Source of the DNA: Loripinus fragilis
Lineage: Eukaryota; Mollusca; Bivalvia; Lucinida; Lucinidae
Assembly: GCA_964019695.1 (NCBI GenBank)
Contig: OZ026530.1
Location: 36,318,835-36,382,834 of the forward strand
Direction of reading: 5' to 3'
Length of the DNA: 64,000 nucleotides
A program made the translations under genes and the position numbers. The notes under the pieces were generated by a model. That model saw only the letters and a list, made by a program, of their open reading frames with translations, ran no database searches and was not told the DNA's origin. Shown here piece after piece: positions 1 through 11,835 of this stretch; within the stretch, counting starts at the first letter, position 1, and every line of letters starts with the position of its first letter.

Positions 1-1046
1 CTTATATCACCTCTATAGCCTCAAAACCAAACGCTCACATTGGCATTACTAAATGGCATTATGAGATTTTCGGTTTTAGGGTTTAGAAGTGATATGAGGA
101 TAGAACCTCAAGCCCCTGTGCATACATGTAGTGTAGTGCGTATTAGAAGCATACCTGCGTAATCATGTACTTGTAGTTAATAGACTTGTGCAGTATATTA
201 GACTTTGTTAAGTCATTTTCATATTTTCATGTATAACTACTTTTTTCAAATACCCTATCTCACTGACTTTTTTTAAAGAATCTGGTGAGAAATGAATAAA
301 CTAAACAGTATGGTAAAGGTTTTCTGCTATCTGATGGGGATATGAGCTGTCCTTTGGTAGCGGGGCTGCCTATATATTTGGATTAATTCCAGGGAGCGCT
401 AAATTTGGAATGAATTTGTAAAAAAATCATTTAGCTGTGTGTTTTTTTACAAAACCGGAAGTGCCCTAAACTCCTCTATGGTCTCAGCAGTGACTGCATA
501 ATAATATGAGAAAAAGACTTTTTTAAACGTGTAATAGTTCGGGGAAAAATAATTCTTAAGAGCATCGCTATAAGTCTATGTAATGACCTGGTAACCTTCG
601 AACTGTGAGCAGGGGTCGAGTAGCTATCTTTTTCAACAGATACAGCAGCACTTTGTATCTTATGGAAGAGAAGCAAAGAGGAACGATACCTTCGGGCCTC
701 AAAAGATGGCTACTCAAAATAATCAAGCCACTCGTGTTTCGCCATCTTCTATTATATACAAAGTAATGAAATACAGGGAAAAAAATTAAATAAACTGGCC
801 AAAATAAGTTAAGCCTCATGTCACTTTTTCCATAGTCATAATGTTTCATTCTCAAAGCTTAATTGTGTATTTCAAAAATATCGAAGGTACAGTTAATGGC
901 CAAGTTTCGAATCTTTCCCAGTTCCGAATCACGTCATAGTTTCGTTGCAAACTACACATCAGCGGTAAAATTTAAAATACATATTTTGGTTTTGTTTTGT
1001 TGTATAATTATCCCTCTGTATGTGAGTGAAAGCAATTTTTTTAAAA
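1..1046. other. No gene or repeat recognised
   Basis: AT-rich sequence. Short ORFs exist on both strands but none shows a recognisable domain or coding character. A stretch near 886-940 resembles, in reverse, sequence near 9290-9310 ('cggaactggg' followed by 'ccattaactgta'), which hints at a short dispersed repeat. I see nothing else here. Confidence 0.5.
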
Positions 1047-1158
1047 GTTATCTGCTTGGTGAAAATAATTACAATTTTCCCCCATGACCCATTTTATCAA
1101 GGTATATTTTCAAACGTGTCAGTATCTGTTCACTGCATATTTCCGAAAAATGCTTTCG
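1047..1158 (+). repeat. Dispersed repeat, copy of 28111-28234
   Basis: The first ~38 bases (tctgcttggtgaaaataatt core) match 28111-28146 directly. The following ~75 bases (ccatgacccattttatca through ccgaaaaatgctttc) match 28160-28234 only as reverse complement. The two copies therefore differ by an inversion of the inner segment. The family is not recognised. Confidence 0.8.
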
Positions 1159-1420
1159 TTTAAAATGCATTTTTATCAAACTTTCGGTTTCAGCATGTTT
1201 TCCAACAATTATTAAAACACATCCAAGAAAAAAACGGACTTTTTATCCTGTTTTTGGTTCCATGATAGCCGTGTAATCATTGTCACTCTTTTGTCCGGTT
1301 TCGAATCAGCTGTGTAAACACAAGTTTATTTCCCGTCACATAGCAATAACGTACACGCGCTCAGCTGTTTGTACAACATAGAAGTCAAAATTATGTGAAA
1401 AAGTATCACGGGCACCATAT

Positions 1421-1697
<277 letters not shown>

Positions 1698-1701
1698 GCA
1701 G

Positions 1702-1932
1702 AGGCGGATCCAGAAAGTTTTGACTCTGAAAACGTTTATTTTTGTATCTCATGCCGTTTTAGTTGATGAGGGGAGAGAGGATCCAAATACCACAAAAGCG
1801 AGCCGTCATCGGCCCGCCAGCGAAACTCCATTTGATGGCATTGGTAGCTCTAGAGAGCATTAGTGTGAAAATAGTCTGCACTATGGAGGGGGGGGGGGCT
1901 GTGATCCCAGTTTTCCCTGGATCCGCGTATGC
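1702..1932. mobile_element. GGATCC-ended MITE, copy 1
   Basis: Left end gcggatccagaaagtttt and right end ccctggatccgcg form short inverted termini. The interior carries a degenerate copy of the GGCCCGCC palindrome (near 1800-1845) and a G run at 1887-1897. The same terminal pattern recurs at 2258-2783 and 62453-62764, with fragments at 8755, 28840 and 37850. Translations of this kind of repeat ('GSRNF..RGGSN', 'PPPPSGSAL') are often mistaken for protein in invertebrate gene sets. No transposase is encoded. Confidence 0.7.
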
Positions 1933-1944
1933 ATTAGATTTATG

Positions 1945-2098
1945 CCTTTGTGTGTCTGTTGAATTTCTCTGTCTGTCTGCGTGTCTATCAGTCTGTCTGT
2001 CTACATGTATCTAAGTCTCTCTATATGTATATGCCTGTCTGTCTGCATGTCTCTCTTTTCCCCTCTCTCTCTTCCACTCTCTCTCTCTCTCTCTCTCA
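1945..2098. repeat. Low-complexity TCTG/CT-rich tract
   Basis: Degenerate repeats of tctg, tgtctgtctg and tctctc, ending in a clean CT run at about 2080-2098. It encodes only low-complexity Cys/Leu/Ser peptides. Confidence 0.85.
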
Positions 2099-2257
2099 GC
2101 ATATGTTGTGTAGATCTAGCAGACCACGGATCCCGAGCTCGATACAGGGCAATTCAAGTCTTTAGTTGGGACTCTAAATCAGTCCCGTTCCGATTAACCT
2201 TAGCTGGTGGAAGCCCATTATCCAAATTATGCATCATTTTTCCGTAACCACTACATG

Positions 2258-2783
2258 CATGGTTCCAGAAAGTTTTGTCAGAGGGGGTCCAACCTTGACA
2301 ACGTTTTTTTTAATTTGATGGGGGAGAAATTATCCAAATACCAATATAAGCGGGCCATCTTCGGCCCGCCAACGAAACGCCATTTAAATGGTGTTTTGCT
2401 GGCGTGCCGATTATGGCCCAAAGTTGAAAGCTGGTTTGGTAGCTGAATGCCCAGGTCACACATTCACGGATTTGACGCAGGATTAGCCACGGATACGATC
2501 CTGCATCATCCGTGGCAATCCGTATTAGTCCGTATATTTCCGTATTGCATCCGTAATCATACGTAGCAGTACTTGCGTTGTGCATCAGTATCGGACTACG
2601 GAAATTGTCAATCCGGGGTCATCCGTAGGATTTGATCCGTAGTGGAACCGGCGAATTGATCCGTGAATGTGTGACCTGGGCATTACGATTCTAAGGGGAT
2701 CAGTACCAGTATTGCTAAAAAACTATATTTTTGTGATTTTGGAGGGGGAGTCTGGACCCCTTGTCCCCCCTCTGGATGCACAC
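2258..2783. mobile_element. GGATCC-ended MITE, copy 2, with nested insertion
   Basis: Left end ggttccagaaagttttgtca and right end ccccctctggatgcac are the two termini of the GGATCC-ended family. The interior holds the self-complementary GGCCCGCC/AATGGCGTTT palindrome at about 2348-2420 and, from 2446 to 2684, a separate MITE inserted into it. Without that insertion the element would be near 290 bp, close to the other copies. Confidence 0.75.
2446..2684. mobile_element. MITE with 26-bp inverted termini (tgcccaggtcac type)
   Basis: Begins aatgcccaggtcacacattc and ends with the exact reverse complement, gaatgtgtgacctgggcatt; the perfect arms are about 26 bp. The interior repeats 'atccgta' and 'ccgtat' motifs many times. 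It is non-coding. It sits inside the 2258-2783 element and is therefore younger than it. Confidence 0.92.
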
Positions 2784-2811
2784 ATGCACTACATCCTCCT
2801 ATGAGTAAAAG

Positions 2812-2907
2812 CACAGTATGTAAACTGAAATAAACATCCTGTACCTTTCCTCCTAGCTCAGGCCGTATAAACATGAATTTCAGCGCTCGTGCGTAACCAG
2901 TAGTCGG
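2812..2907 (+). repeat. Left member of a 97-bp inverted pair
   Basis: This ~97-bp segment (cagtatgtaaactgaaat to ccagtagtcgg) recurs as a near-identical reverse complement at 7925-8021, with only a couple of differences. The pair brackets a 5-kb segment containing the three tandem arrays. Similarity stops abruptly at both edges of each copy. Confidence 0.93.
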
Positions 2908-4180
2908 TAATCGTGCCGATTTGAGGTTTTATGCCGATTTTTTTGGACCAGCTATCATGATTTAGCGACTGTAGCATACGTGTGGTAAGTTAATTGTGTA
3001 TTCTCTTGTTTTTATCCCCATTTAACCTTGTATAACGAAATCCTCCGTGTTGTGTTTTGAGTTTGCATTCAACCCAGCTTATTAAATCAGGCGTTATTGT
3101 CAAAGAAAACGCAGGTTGCTGTCAATCCTTTTCATCAAGAGTCCGTAGATGAATAGTTTTGCACTCCACCCAAAGGATTATTATGAGATCTTTACAAATT
3201 ATGCTTAAAAATGTTTAAAATGGTGTCAACTGACGATACAAATACTATACCAACAACTGCGCTCACACTGCACCACTAACTTGGATGGATGATGAAGTTA
3301 CTGTACCGCTAACTGGATGAAGGTAAATCTGATTTCATGCTCATACAGCTATAAATTCCATCTTTATAATCTCAAGACGCATTCCAGTGTTTTCATTGAT
3401 TTAGAAAATAAAATAACAGGCCCATGTACATCATTTAGTTCTCACAAACGAATTAAAAGCTTTCATCTAATTATAATTTCAAGAGAGTTTATTATTTTCA
3501 TGCATCTAAGTAGCGATGATTGAGACAAGCCTTCCATTCCCACAATCTCGCCAATGATATTAATCTTTTACAATCACAAGTAAAGTTTGTTTTGGTGCTT
3601 GAGGTATCAATTAACAAATCAGTCATGTCTGAACGATTTCCTGTCTTCCCCTGTTGAACCAGTACTTATTAGTGGATAAAGCCTTTGGTGAAGGACACAT
3701 AATCACAAAGGAAGGGTGTATATTAGACAAAGGCTGCCAACCCCCTGAAGATAGCTACAGATTTACACTCAAATAATGCATTTACATATATGTGATAGTG
3801 TCAAAATCTCATGAGCTGGCCTGTTCTTTGATGATACCCATTGGTGATTTTTTCATGAAACAAATTAAGAATTGTATGATGATATTGTTTGCTGATACAG
3901 AATATTAAATACCGTTCAGACAGCTGTAGAGTGTCTTTCTAATCCCAACCGCAATTTGGAGAGTGGATTATGAAAATGGACATCATGTGCCCATCTATCT
4001 ATTAATTCATCCACCCATTTGTCCATAACACGTCCTTGTCCTTTCCAGCTCTCCTGAACTATTTGAAAGATCTTTATCAAACTTGGTGAAATGTTGATCC
4101 TACTAAAATGGTATGCAAAACCAATAGCATAACTATGCAGGCTCAAGGTCTATGGGGCGCCGTTTTAGTATTTATTCCTT
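2908..4180. other. No gene recognised
   Basis: AT-rich single-copy-looking sequence inside the 5.2-kb inverted-repeat-bounded segment. No coding signal and no recognisable repeat. Confidence 0.5.
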
Positions 4181-5060
4181 ATTCATGGATATCCATAATT
4201 CATTTATGGGTATCCATAATTCATTTATGGATATCCCAAAATCATTTATGTATATCCATAATTCATTTATGGATATCCATAAATAATTATGGATATTCAT
4301 AAATCATCTATGGATATCCATAATTCATCTAAGGATATCCAAAAATCATTTATGGATATCCAAAAATCATTTATGGATATCCAAAAATCATTTATGGATA
4401 TCCTAAATTCATTTTAGGATATCCAAAAATCATTAACGGATATCCAAAAATGAATTATGGATATCCTAAAATTAGTTTGTATTTATGGATATCCATAATT
4501 CATTTTTGGATATCCATACATCGATTTATGGATATCCAATATACAACTGATTAATGGATATTCAAAAATCATTAACGGATATCCAAAAATGAATTATGGA
4601 TATCCTAGATTAGTTTGTATTTATGAATATCCATAATTCATTTTTGGATATCCATACATCGATTTATGGATATCCAATATACAACTGATTAATGGATATC
4701 CAAAAATGATTTAAGGATATCCAAAATTCATTTATGGATATCCTTAAATGAATTATGGATATCCTTAAATGAATATCCATAATTCTATTATGGATATCCA
4801 AAAATCATTAATGGATATCCATAATTCATTAATGGATATCCATAAATAATAATGGATATTCATAAATCATTTGTGGATATCCATAAATCATTTTTGGATA
4901 TCCATACATCATTTTTGGATATCCATTAATCAGTTGAATATTGAATATAAATCATTTATGGATATCCTTAATTCATTTAAGGATATCAAAAAATTCATTT
5001 TAGGATATCCAAAAATGAATTATGGATATCCTAAAATCAGTTTGTATTTATGGATATTCA
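4181..5060. repeat. GGATATCC-cored satellite array
   Basis: Roughly three dozen degenerate units of about 20-27 bp built on the palindrome tatGGATATCCata, separated by aattcattta or aaaatcattt spacers. Blocks of about 120 bp are duplicated inside the array: the stretch with 'ccatacatcgatttatgg' and 'ccaatatacaactgatta' occurs twice (about 4516-4555 and 4650-4692). Because the core is palindromic, a single strand can fold at almost every unit. It changes into the next array through 'ggatattcaatttcaaaata' near 5052. Confidence 0.95.
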
Positions 5061-5925
5061 ATTTCAAAATAGGATTTTGAATGTTGAAATACGATATTCA
5101 ACCTCAATTCGAATGTCAAAATAGGATTTTGAATGCCAACTGCGATATTTGGCCCAGTTCAAATGTCAAAATAGGATTTTGAATGTCAAAATTCGATATT
5201 CAGCCGTATTTCGAATGTCAAAATAGGATTTTTAATGTCAAAATTCAATATTCGGTCCCAGTTTGAATGTCGAAATGGGATTTTGAATGTCAAAATATGT
5301 ATTCGGCCAGGTTTTGAATTCCAAAATGCGATTTCGAATGTCGATTGCCATATTCAGTCTTAGCTCGAATGTCAAAATAGGATTTTGAATGTTGAAATAC
5401 TATATTCAGCCTCAGTTTGATTGTTAAAATAGGATTTTGAATGTCAAAATACGATATTCCGCCTCAATTCGTATGTCAAAATAGGATTTTGAATGTCAAA
5501 ATACGATATTCCCCCCCAGTTCAAATGTCAAAATAGGATTTTGAATGTCAAACTGCGATATTCCGCCTGATTTTGAATTTCAGAATAGGATTTTGAACGT
5601 CAAAATATGATATTCGGCCTCAATTCGAATGTCAAAATAAAATCTTGAATGTCAAAATTCGATATTTGGCTCCAGTTTAAATGTCAAAATAGGATTTTGA
5701 ATGTCAAAATATGATATTCGGCCCGGTTCGAATGTCAAAATAGGATTTTGAATGTCAAAATACGATTTTCGGCCCGATTTTGAATTTCAAAATAGGATTT
5801 TGAATATCAAAATTCGATATTCGGCCCCAGTTTGAGTGTCAAAATAGGATTTTGAATGTAAAAATAGTATATTCGACCTCAGTTTGAATGTCAAAATACG
5901 ATACTGGGCCCGATTTTGAATGTCA
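5061..5925. repeat. ~52-bp satellite array
   Basis: About 17 units of about 52 bp with the core caaaataggattttgaatg followed by tcaaaatacgatattcggcc. Unit starts fall near 5071, 5123, 5173, 5225, 5278, 5330 and onward at 50-53-bp steps. Units differ by point changes and are in the same orientation. It adjoins the GGATATCC array directly. Confidence 0.95.
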
Positions 5926-6078
5926 AAAAAATGAAAAACGAAAAGAGAAAAACGAAAAGCGGATATGAAAGGTGAAAGACCAAAAGTGAAAAACGAATAA
6001 CGAAATTGAATAACGAAAAGCGAAAAAACGAATAACGAAAAAAGGTAAATGAAAAGCAAAAAGCGAAAAAAGAAAAAC
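5926..6078. repeat. (gaaaaacgaaaagc)n A-rich array
   Basis: Degenerate short repeats of aaaaacgaaaagc, 7-14 bp, directly following the 52-bp satellite. Minus-strand translation gives Phe/Leu-rich low-complexity peptides that should not be called as genes. Confidence 0.9.
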
Positions 6079-7924
6079 AAACCCAACTTTACTTTGCTCT
6101 CCAATATTGAGTTTGGCCGATTTAGCTTGATACAAATTATGCACTCCCCAAAAGTGATACGTGCTTGAAAGCATTGTTCGTATTACATGCGCAAAATGAA
6201 AATATTTGCTAGTAAATGTATTAAAAATGCATAGCAATGCTTTAAGACATTTATTTGTATGACTATACAACGAAGTTGTTTGAAGTTTAATAAAGTCTCA
6301 AATCCGCCGTTGTTACAGGCTCATGATAATAACCGCCTTCGTGTATGCTTATACCATGACCTCTAAGTAATGACCCTCGATTCAAGTCACGCCTCAAAGC
6401 GTTTTGTGGAAGTGTAATTAGCAGCAAAAATGGAAACTATAAAACAAAAAAAATCATTAGTCCAGGTCTATATCCAAAACGCTTCCACCAGGAAAAGATA
6501 TTTGTTCAATTTCGACCACAGACGGATCAAAGATTGGACGAGTTTAAGCAGTAGCACGTCAAGGTCATTCAGACTGTAACAGTTATTTCTAAACCAAATA
6601 TCTACTGTCCATGCTATCGATGCTGAATTGAAAACAGGTAAGGTTTAACCGTTATTTCCTCTAGATTTACATGTCTCGTACTACATCTGGACTCTTCTAA
6701 CATATGAATAGTCTAAGTTCGAAATTTAGCAGTAGTTCAGTGACTCATGAAATGGCTTAATACATTTTACTCTGTGTTATAAAATCCGCGCTGCATATAT
6801 ATTTAACAGTCATGGTTCAACCAGCACAATCTAATTTTTAACGAGGCCATTCACGTGCTGTTAACCCACTGTTTCCTAGCCGACACCTATGAACGAAGCC
6901 GTGGGTTGGTCTGCAGAGTATGTGATTGTGGCATTTTTGTCATGCAAACTTACCTTTTGGTCATGAAAGATGAATATTAATAAAAACGTCCAACCACAAA
7001 CTGTGACAATTTATAGTGCCAAATTATAGTTTGGTAAATCTGGTTGAATATATTATTAAATCAACGCAATTATAACGATAATAACGATGTTTCAGTGGAT
7101 TTTGCGTCCCTCGGTACCCCGTGAGACGTCCCAAACGTCAGGCTTTGTCCTCAGTATGTAACGTCTCTCAGGCCATGACTAACGTTAATTCATGCAAAGA
7201 AATGTTTCATCCCTATATTAGTGTATATTATCACGCATACCTATGTAACAATGTTTGGAATAACACCTAGGTCATTACGTTGTAAACCAGAGTCTGGATG
7301 GCCAGAGCCACAGGCGAAGGCTATGTCAAACTGGCTGTCCAGAATTTCTCCCTCTGGCAGTCCATAAACCATGATAGTGCAGTCAACTCAATTAATATTG
7401 CTTAAAAAAAGAGGCATGCTATCTGTCAAAAATATTTTGGAACATATATAAACCATTTACGAAGGACTAAATATTTTGTTCGTGACTTTACGTCGTTTTA
7501 AAATAGTCTGTCAATCAAGTTAGTGGTATAGTTACGCATAAGTTAGTGGTATAGCGATTGGCTCAGATGTTTGAGTTGGTGGTATAGCTGCAATTGTGAG
7601 GGGCCATCTATTTAGGTTGATTTTTTTCACAGATCTAAGAAACTTTAACAATTAGAACCATACAATCATGTAAACATGTGACTCCCTATTACATCAAAAC
7701 AATGCAAACTGACATTTAAGTTCATTTTCAGGACAAAACGGCACTATTTCCAAGCAGGCTCGATATATAAAAAGCAAAATGCGTAGGAGTAAACCGCTAA
7801 AATTATGGAATCAAACGTAAGAATTTAGTAAAACAAGCATTACTTACCTTGTTCGATTGTGTCCTATCTGTAACCGTAACAATGGAAATCGATACGTGTA
7901 CAGCGCTATAAATACACGAATTTT
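6079..7924. other. No gene recognised
   Basis: AT-rich, non-repetitive apart from three close copies of agttagtggtatag at about 7518-7590. A good splice-donor-like string (caag then gtaagt) reads on the minus strand near 7848, but no exon can be supported beside it. Confidence 0.45.
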
Positions 7925-8021
7925 CCGACTACTGGTTACGCACGAGTGCTGAAATTCATGTTTATACGGCCTGAGCTAGGAGGAAAAGGTACAGGATGTT
8001 TATTTCAGTTTACATACTGTG
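7925..8021 (-). repeat. Right member of the 97-bp inverted pair
   Basis: Reverse-complement partner of 2812-2907. Together the two could be terminal inverted repeats of a ~5.2-kb element that has acquired satellite arrays, or two independent insertions of one short repeat. No target-site duplication is evident outside them. Confidence 0.93.
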
Positions 8022-8279
8022 AAAAGTAAGGATAACGTCTTGTTGATTTTCCAGTGCCCTGGTATATGCCCCACTCCATCACAAGTGGACATACTTGTGT
8101 CGGATGACACCCTTGCTTTTTGCCCAACTTTGTATAACAGAGTTTTTTTCTTAAGGAAAGACCAGAGCCAGTGAGGTTGGTACCGTTAAATATGTTGAAG
8201 CTCTCCACTTTTTCTTTTTACTGGCGCAGATTTCGTAGATCGTCTCTTTAAATGTTAAAAACCTGGTCTTTACCCCGTA

Positions 8280-8331
8280 CTGTGTGTGTGTGTGTGTGTG
8301 TGTTGGTGGTGGTGGTGGGGGGGGGGGGGTC
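8280..8331. repeat. (GT)n-(GGT)n-Gn microsatellite
   Basis: GT dinucleotides run into ggt triplets and then a run of ten or more G. Low-complexity sequence only. Confidence 0.95.
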
Positions 8332-8754
8332 AAGACGTTATAGCCATTCGAACATCTATCATGACCCCGCTATCGGCTACAGTATCACGTGTGTCGACCG
8401 CCCGCGGTGTAGGCGGGGGTGGGGGCAGTGGTTACAAATGCATTTTACTCTCACAACGTGTGCTGGTATATGCGTTCGCTTTATAACAATGGAAATGAGT
8501 ACAGACGTTGAATAAAATGTCACAAAAATAGAAAAAAATACTCTGAAATAGTGAATGTTAGTGTCTGTATCACAAAGCGATGCGTCATATGACAGACATT
8601 GCAGATCCTGATTAGAACGCGCCTCTAGCAGCTATCTGATCTAGTTCAACTCTTCACTGTCTCATAGACCAAGTTTACCTGTAAACCTTTCGATCATTAG
8701 CGGGAGTATTACTTGTATGTGGTAAAAATGTTTATAGTCTTAGGACGTTTATTC

Positions 8755-8960
8755 ATGCGCGGATCCACAGGAGTGAGTACTGGGGGTCCGGACCACCCCC
8801 TACCGCATGGAAAAGCACAAAGCTGTAGATTATTTTAGAATTACTGCTTGGAAAAGTACAAAGCTACCGATGTCGGGTCATCTTCGGACCGCTAGCGAGG
8901 CGCCATTTATATGACGTTTCGCTGGCGGGCCGATGGTTGCCCGTTTTGGTTACGTTCTGT
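8755..8960. mobile_element. GGATCC-ended MITE fragment with GGCCCGCC palindrome
   Basis: Starts catgcgcggatccacagg, then ggggtccggaccaccccc. At 8880-8944 it carries the palindrome with arms around gccatttatatgac (gctagcgaggcgcc / ggcgggccgatgg). The right terminus is not evident, so the element is probably truncated. Confidence 0.6.
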
Positions 8961-10149
8961 GTCCGTGTAAGTTAAGTGCAATGAATACGTTAAAACAATG
9001 CGTCAAACTCGTCATTGGAAGTAGTGATTAAGTCAACAATGTCAAATCCTTAATGCAACTGTACTACTGAAGGTAATTTCTTAGAATTTCTAAAGTGATT
9101 CGAAACTGGGCAAATGACCCGCAACTAGGCAAATTGGCGGCCTACTTCAAAGCCGTGGTATGACACATAGCAGAGTTCGAATGATACAAATTGAGATTCA
9201 TTATTTAGGACAATGATAGTGCTTTGTAATAGTAAAACCGAAATCTTATTTACTCAGAGTAACTATTTGGAATACGCCTTGAAGTAAAAGTGACTCGGAA
9301 CTGGGCCATTAACTGTAGTTGAAAATTCTAACTACACCCAAGCTTGACAACAATATCTTAGGTGTTATTACGCAAAGTTTCAATTAAATTTACCAATTAC
9401 CTTTGGGTATGTGCTAAATTTTCCAAGAGTATCCAATTGTTTACCAATTTTACTATAGGAATGATAGGGAACGAAACGGTACATTTACTGGAATGTCTGA
9501 AGCTCTATGGAAGATTTTTCAATACAAGTGAAACTCAGCACATGTTGAGAGAAAACACTGCTGCTACTTCGCTGAACATTTTACTGGAAAATCTTTCTTT
9601 CAGCAAACTGTTATGATAAATCAAACATGAATGTGTTTACATTAAATCTATGGGAAAATTTCCGGTAGGGCTCCATTTATTTTGACCAGTTTACAATGTA
9701 TGTTTGAAAAAGTTGTATTTCGCACGAGAAAATATCAAAAATGAAATAGGATGTCCTCTGCTTTCTCTGCCGACTTCCTTGAGTCAACTTCAGATTTTTG
9801 CGGACATGTATTTCGTCATGTGTGACCATGTATCATGGATCTATACTAAGCAAAAAAGTAACGTCACATGTGAATTAAATGCTAGTTTTCTCTAGACACC
9901 TAATAAATTTTGCCATTTTTCGTTTACGGCTTAATAAAGACATGCATTGAAAGCATCGCAAATGAATATCATAACAAACGTTTCAAAAGTACTATTCCAG
10001 ACAAGTTTAAACTTACGACGGGTCAAATTTTTTAAAACGCAATTTTGAGATGCCCTTTATATGCCTGAACTTAGCTGCAATGACTACACAAAATTCTCTA
10101 TTCATTCTCAGAACACTTATCAAAAACTGTTTTCACAAAAACCTTAAAA
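8961..10149. other. Unassigned AT-rich sequence
   Basis: Contains an 84-codon ORF at 9362-9616 and a 63-codon ORF at 9704-9895 on the plus strand. Neither shows a recognisable motif or a neighbouring splice structure I can support. The stretch 9065-9320 repeats short 'cgaaactgggca' and 'cggaactgggcc' strings, which suggests degenerate internal repetition. Confidence 0.4.
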
Positions 10150-10510
10150 TGATCGCTTCAAAAGGGGCCCATTGAAACACCCCAAACCTCCTCCAAACAT
10201 ACTCTTATCATATGTTAAATCACTTTAAACGTATTTCATACTTTCTTATCACCATACCAGGGGTAAAAAAAACAACGAAAAATACATAACTGCATGATCT
10301 ATACTGGAAATAATGTAATGGTTCAACAGTATGCCATGGCCCCTAAGCCACATAATACTACACCAAACCACCCCAAGCATCCACATACCATATGCCAACC
10401 ACTTTTAAACTCATTTTAAACTTTCTGATCATCATAAAACACACTAATCAAAATAAGCATCACGGTGTCTCACTATATATAGTTCATACTGGAGATAAAC
10501 CAAACACTTA
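10150..10510 (+). repeat. Two diverged ~183-bp tandem units
   Basis: The segment from about 10177 (caccccaaacctcctccaaa, then cactttaaacgtatttcata) recurs from about 10360 (caaaccaccccaagcatcc, then ttttaaactcattttaaac), followed in both by tatactgga-aataa and a pause of AT-rich sequence. Period is about 183 bp with clear divergence. Confidence 0.65.
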
Positions 10511-11282
10511 ATTGAATTCAACATAGGTGCATGTATAAGAATTAGGGAAATTATACTATCATGCCCCGAAAATGTTGATGCAATAATATAGTTAATAATC
10601 TAATTTTTTGTAGATTGTTCGGCAGCACATTAATGAAAAAAATGCTGGTGTGAAGCGAAAATATCTCTGAAAGCCTTTGCTCGGAACATTGCACTTTAGT
10701 CCGTTGAAAACATGCTTTCTCAGAATGCATTGGAGATCCCATAGAGAAACTAAAGTGATGTACTGAAGGCAATGGATCCCTTTGGTTAAACCAATTAGCA
10801 GAGAAATATCGTCTGAAGTCGGACGAATGATATCCTTAACTTCGAATTGAAAAAAAAAACGCTTAGATATCTGCAGATAATTAAGAGGTAAAGATTAATT
10901 GCAAGGGAGATAATTTCCAAAGGATAAAATGTTTTACCTTTAATTTCTTTAAACTGTGAATTAAATGGCATACTGTTCATACCGTTTTTGATTAATGAAT
11001 ATTCGTAGATTAGGAAAAAAGAAAAATAATGTCATTGTTTATGCACATTGCATGTTTTTTCGCTGTTTGATACATTTTCAGTCACTGTTTTATCTTTCTG
11101 TCATGAATGAAGCACCAAGAAATCACTGCCTGATGTCTGCAAAGCAATAAAAACGAATACTATTGTTCTAAGGTATCGTTTTCGGCTTACAATTTTAGGA
11201 ACAATGTATGTGACGTTTCTGTTTTTGCTCAGTATATATATATAATATTTCAAAAAGTGAGTATCACACACTGCAGACCAAC
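10511..11282. other. No gene recognised
   Basis: AT-rich. Short minus-strand ORFs here carry no recognisable domain. Confidence 0.45.
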
Positions 11283-11460
11283 CCACTGCCACGGCACCGT
11301 GAGGAAGAGCCACTGAACTTTAACAGAAACAAGACACCAGGATGACAATTAAAGCAAAGAAATCAGCTCTCCACTTCCAGTCTAGAAAAGTGTAAATCTA
11401 GAAAGGGCACAAAGTAATGCATACCAAAGACCAAATACGGAACCCCCACAAACAGCAGCA
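11283..11460. repeat. Dispersed repeat family (accgtgaggaagagccac type), copy 1
   Basis: Shares an order of short blocks with 40760-40970 and 54225-54490: a 'cac-gaggaaga' start, a cag-a-agatgattg/acttg block, 'aa-cccccacaaacagcag' and an A-rich spacer. The copies are diverged and the ends are not defined. No coding capacity. Confidence 0.45.
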
Positions 11461-11479
11461 CTATGAATCTCCAATATTG

Positions 11480-11835
11480 TACATCTTACATGAGTGCTCG
11501 TTTTATTGATTTTATTAAATGAGTTGGGGAAAAGAGATAAAATGCGAGGATTGCCGATCATTTTCTCTTTTTCGCAACGAATTTAATAAAATCAATAATA
11601 CAAGAGCATGAATGTTAGATTCTATTTATCATATGACATTAAGATTACATTGAAATCTCATTTCTGGCGTAAAAAGTTATGATTTAGTCATAATGTATGC
11701 AAAGTTGTTATGGATGTCATAACAGTTCCTTAAATCTATAAACCACTAGTGGTTTATCGATTTTAATGCATGGCGTTATATCACTCCCAGACGCGATGCC
11801 ATGAGTTAAAAAGAAAATTCAAGTTTTTGTCATCC
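11480..11835 (-). repeat. Dispersed element with ccactagtgg palindrome, copy 1
   Basis: Reads on the minus strand as cgtctgggagtgatataac, the palindrome taaaccactagtggttta (11738-11757), then gtcatatgataaat-gaatctaacattc and a second inverted motif (ataaaatgcgag ... ctcgcattttat). The same order occurs at 59845-60180 and 63655-63895 on the plus strand. Non-coding and MITE-like. Confidence 0.8.

Noticed and set aside
4181..5060. Regularly spaced repeats resembling a CRISPR array
   Set aside because: Units are palindromic, degenerate and of variable spacing, spacers are themselves repeats, and the window is eukaryotic.
7840..7860. Strong splice-donor-like string on the minus strand
   Set aside because: No exon with coding character can be attached; such strings are expected by chance in 64 kb.
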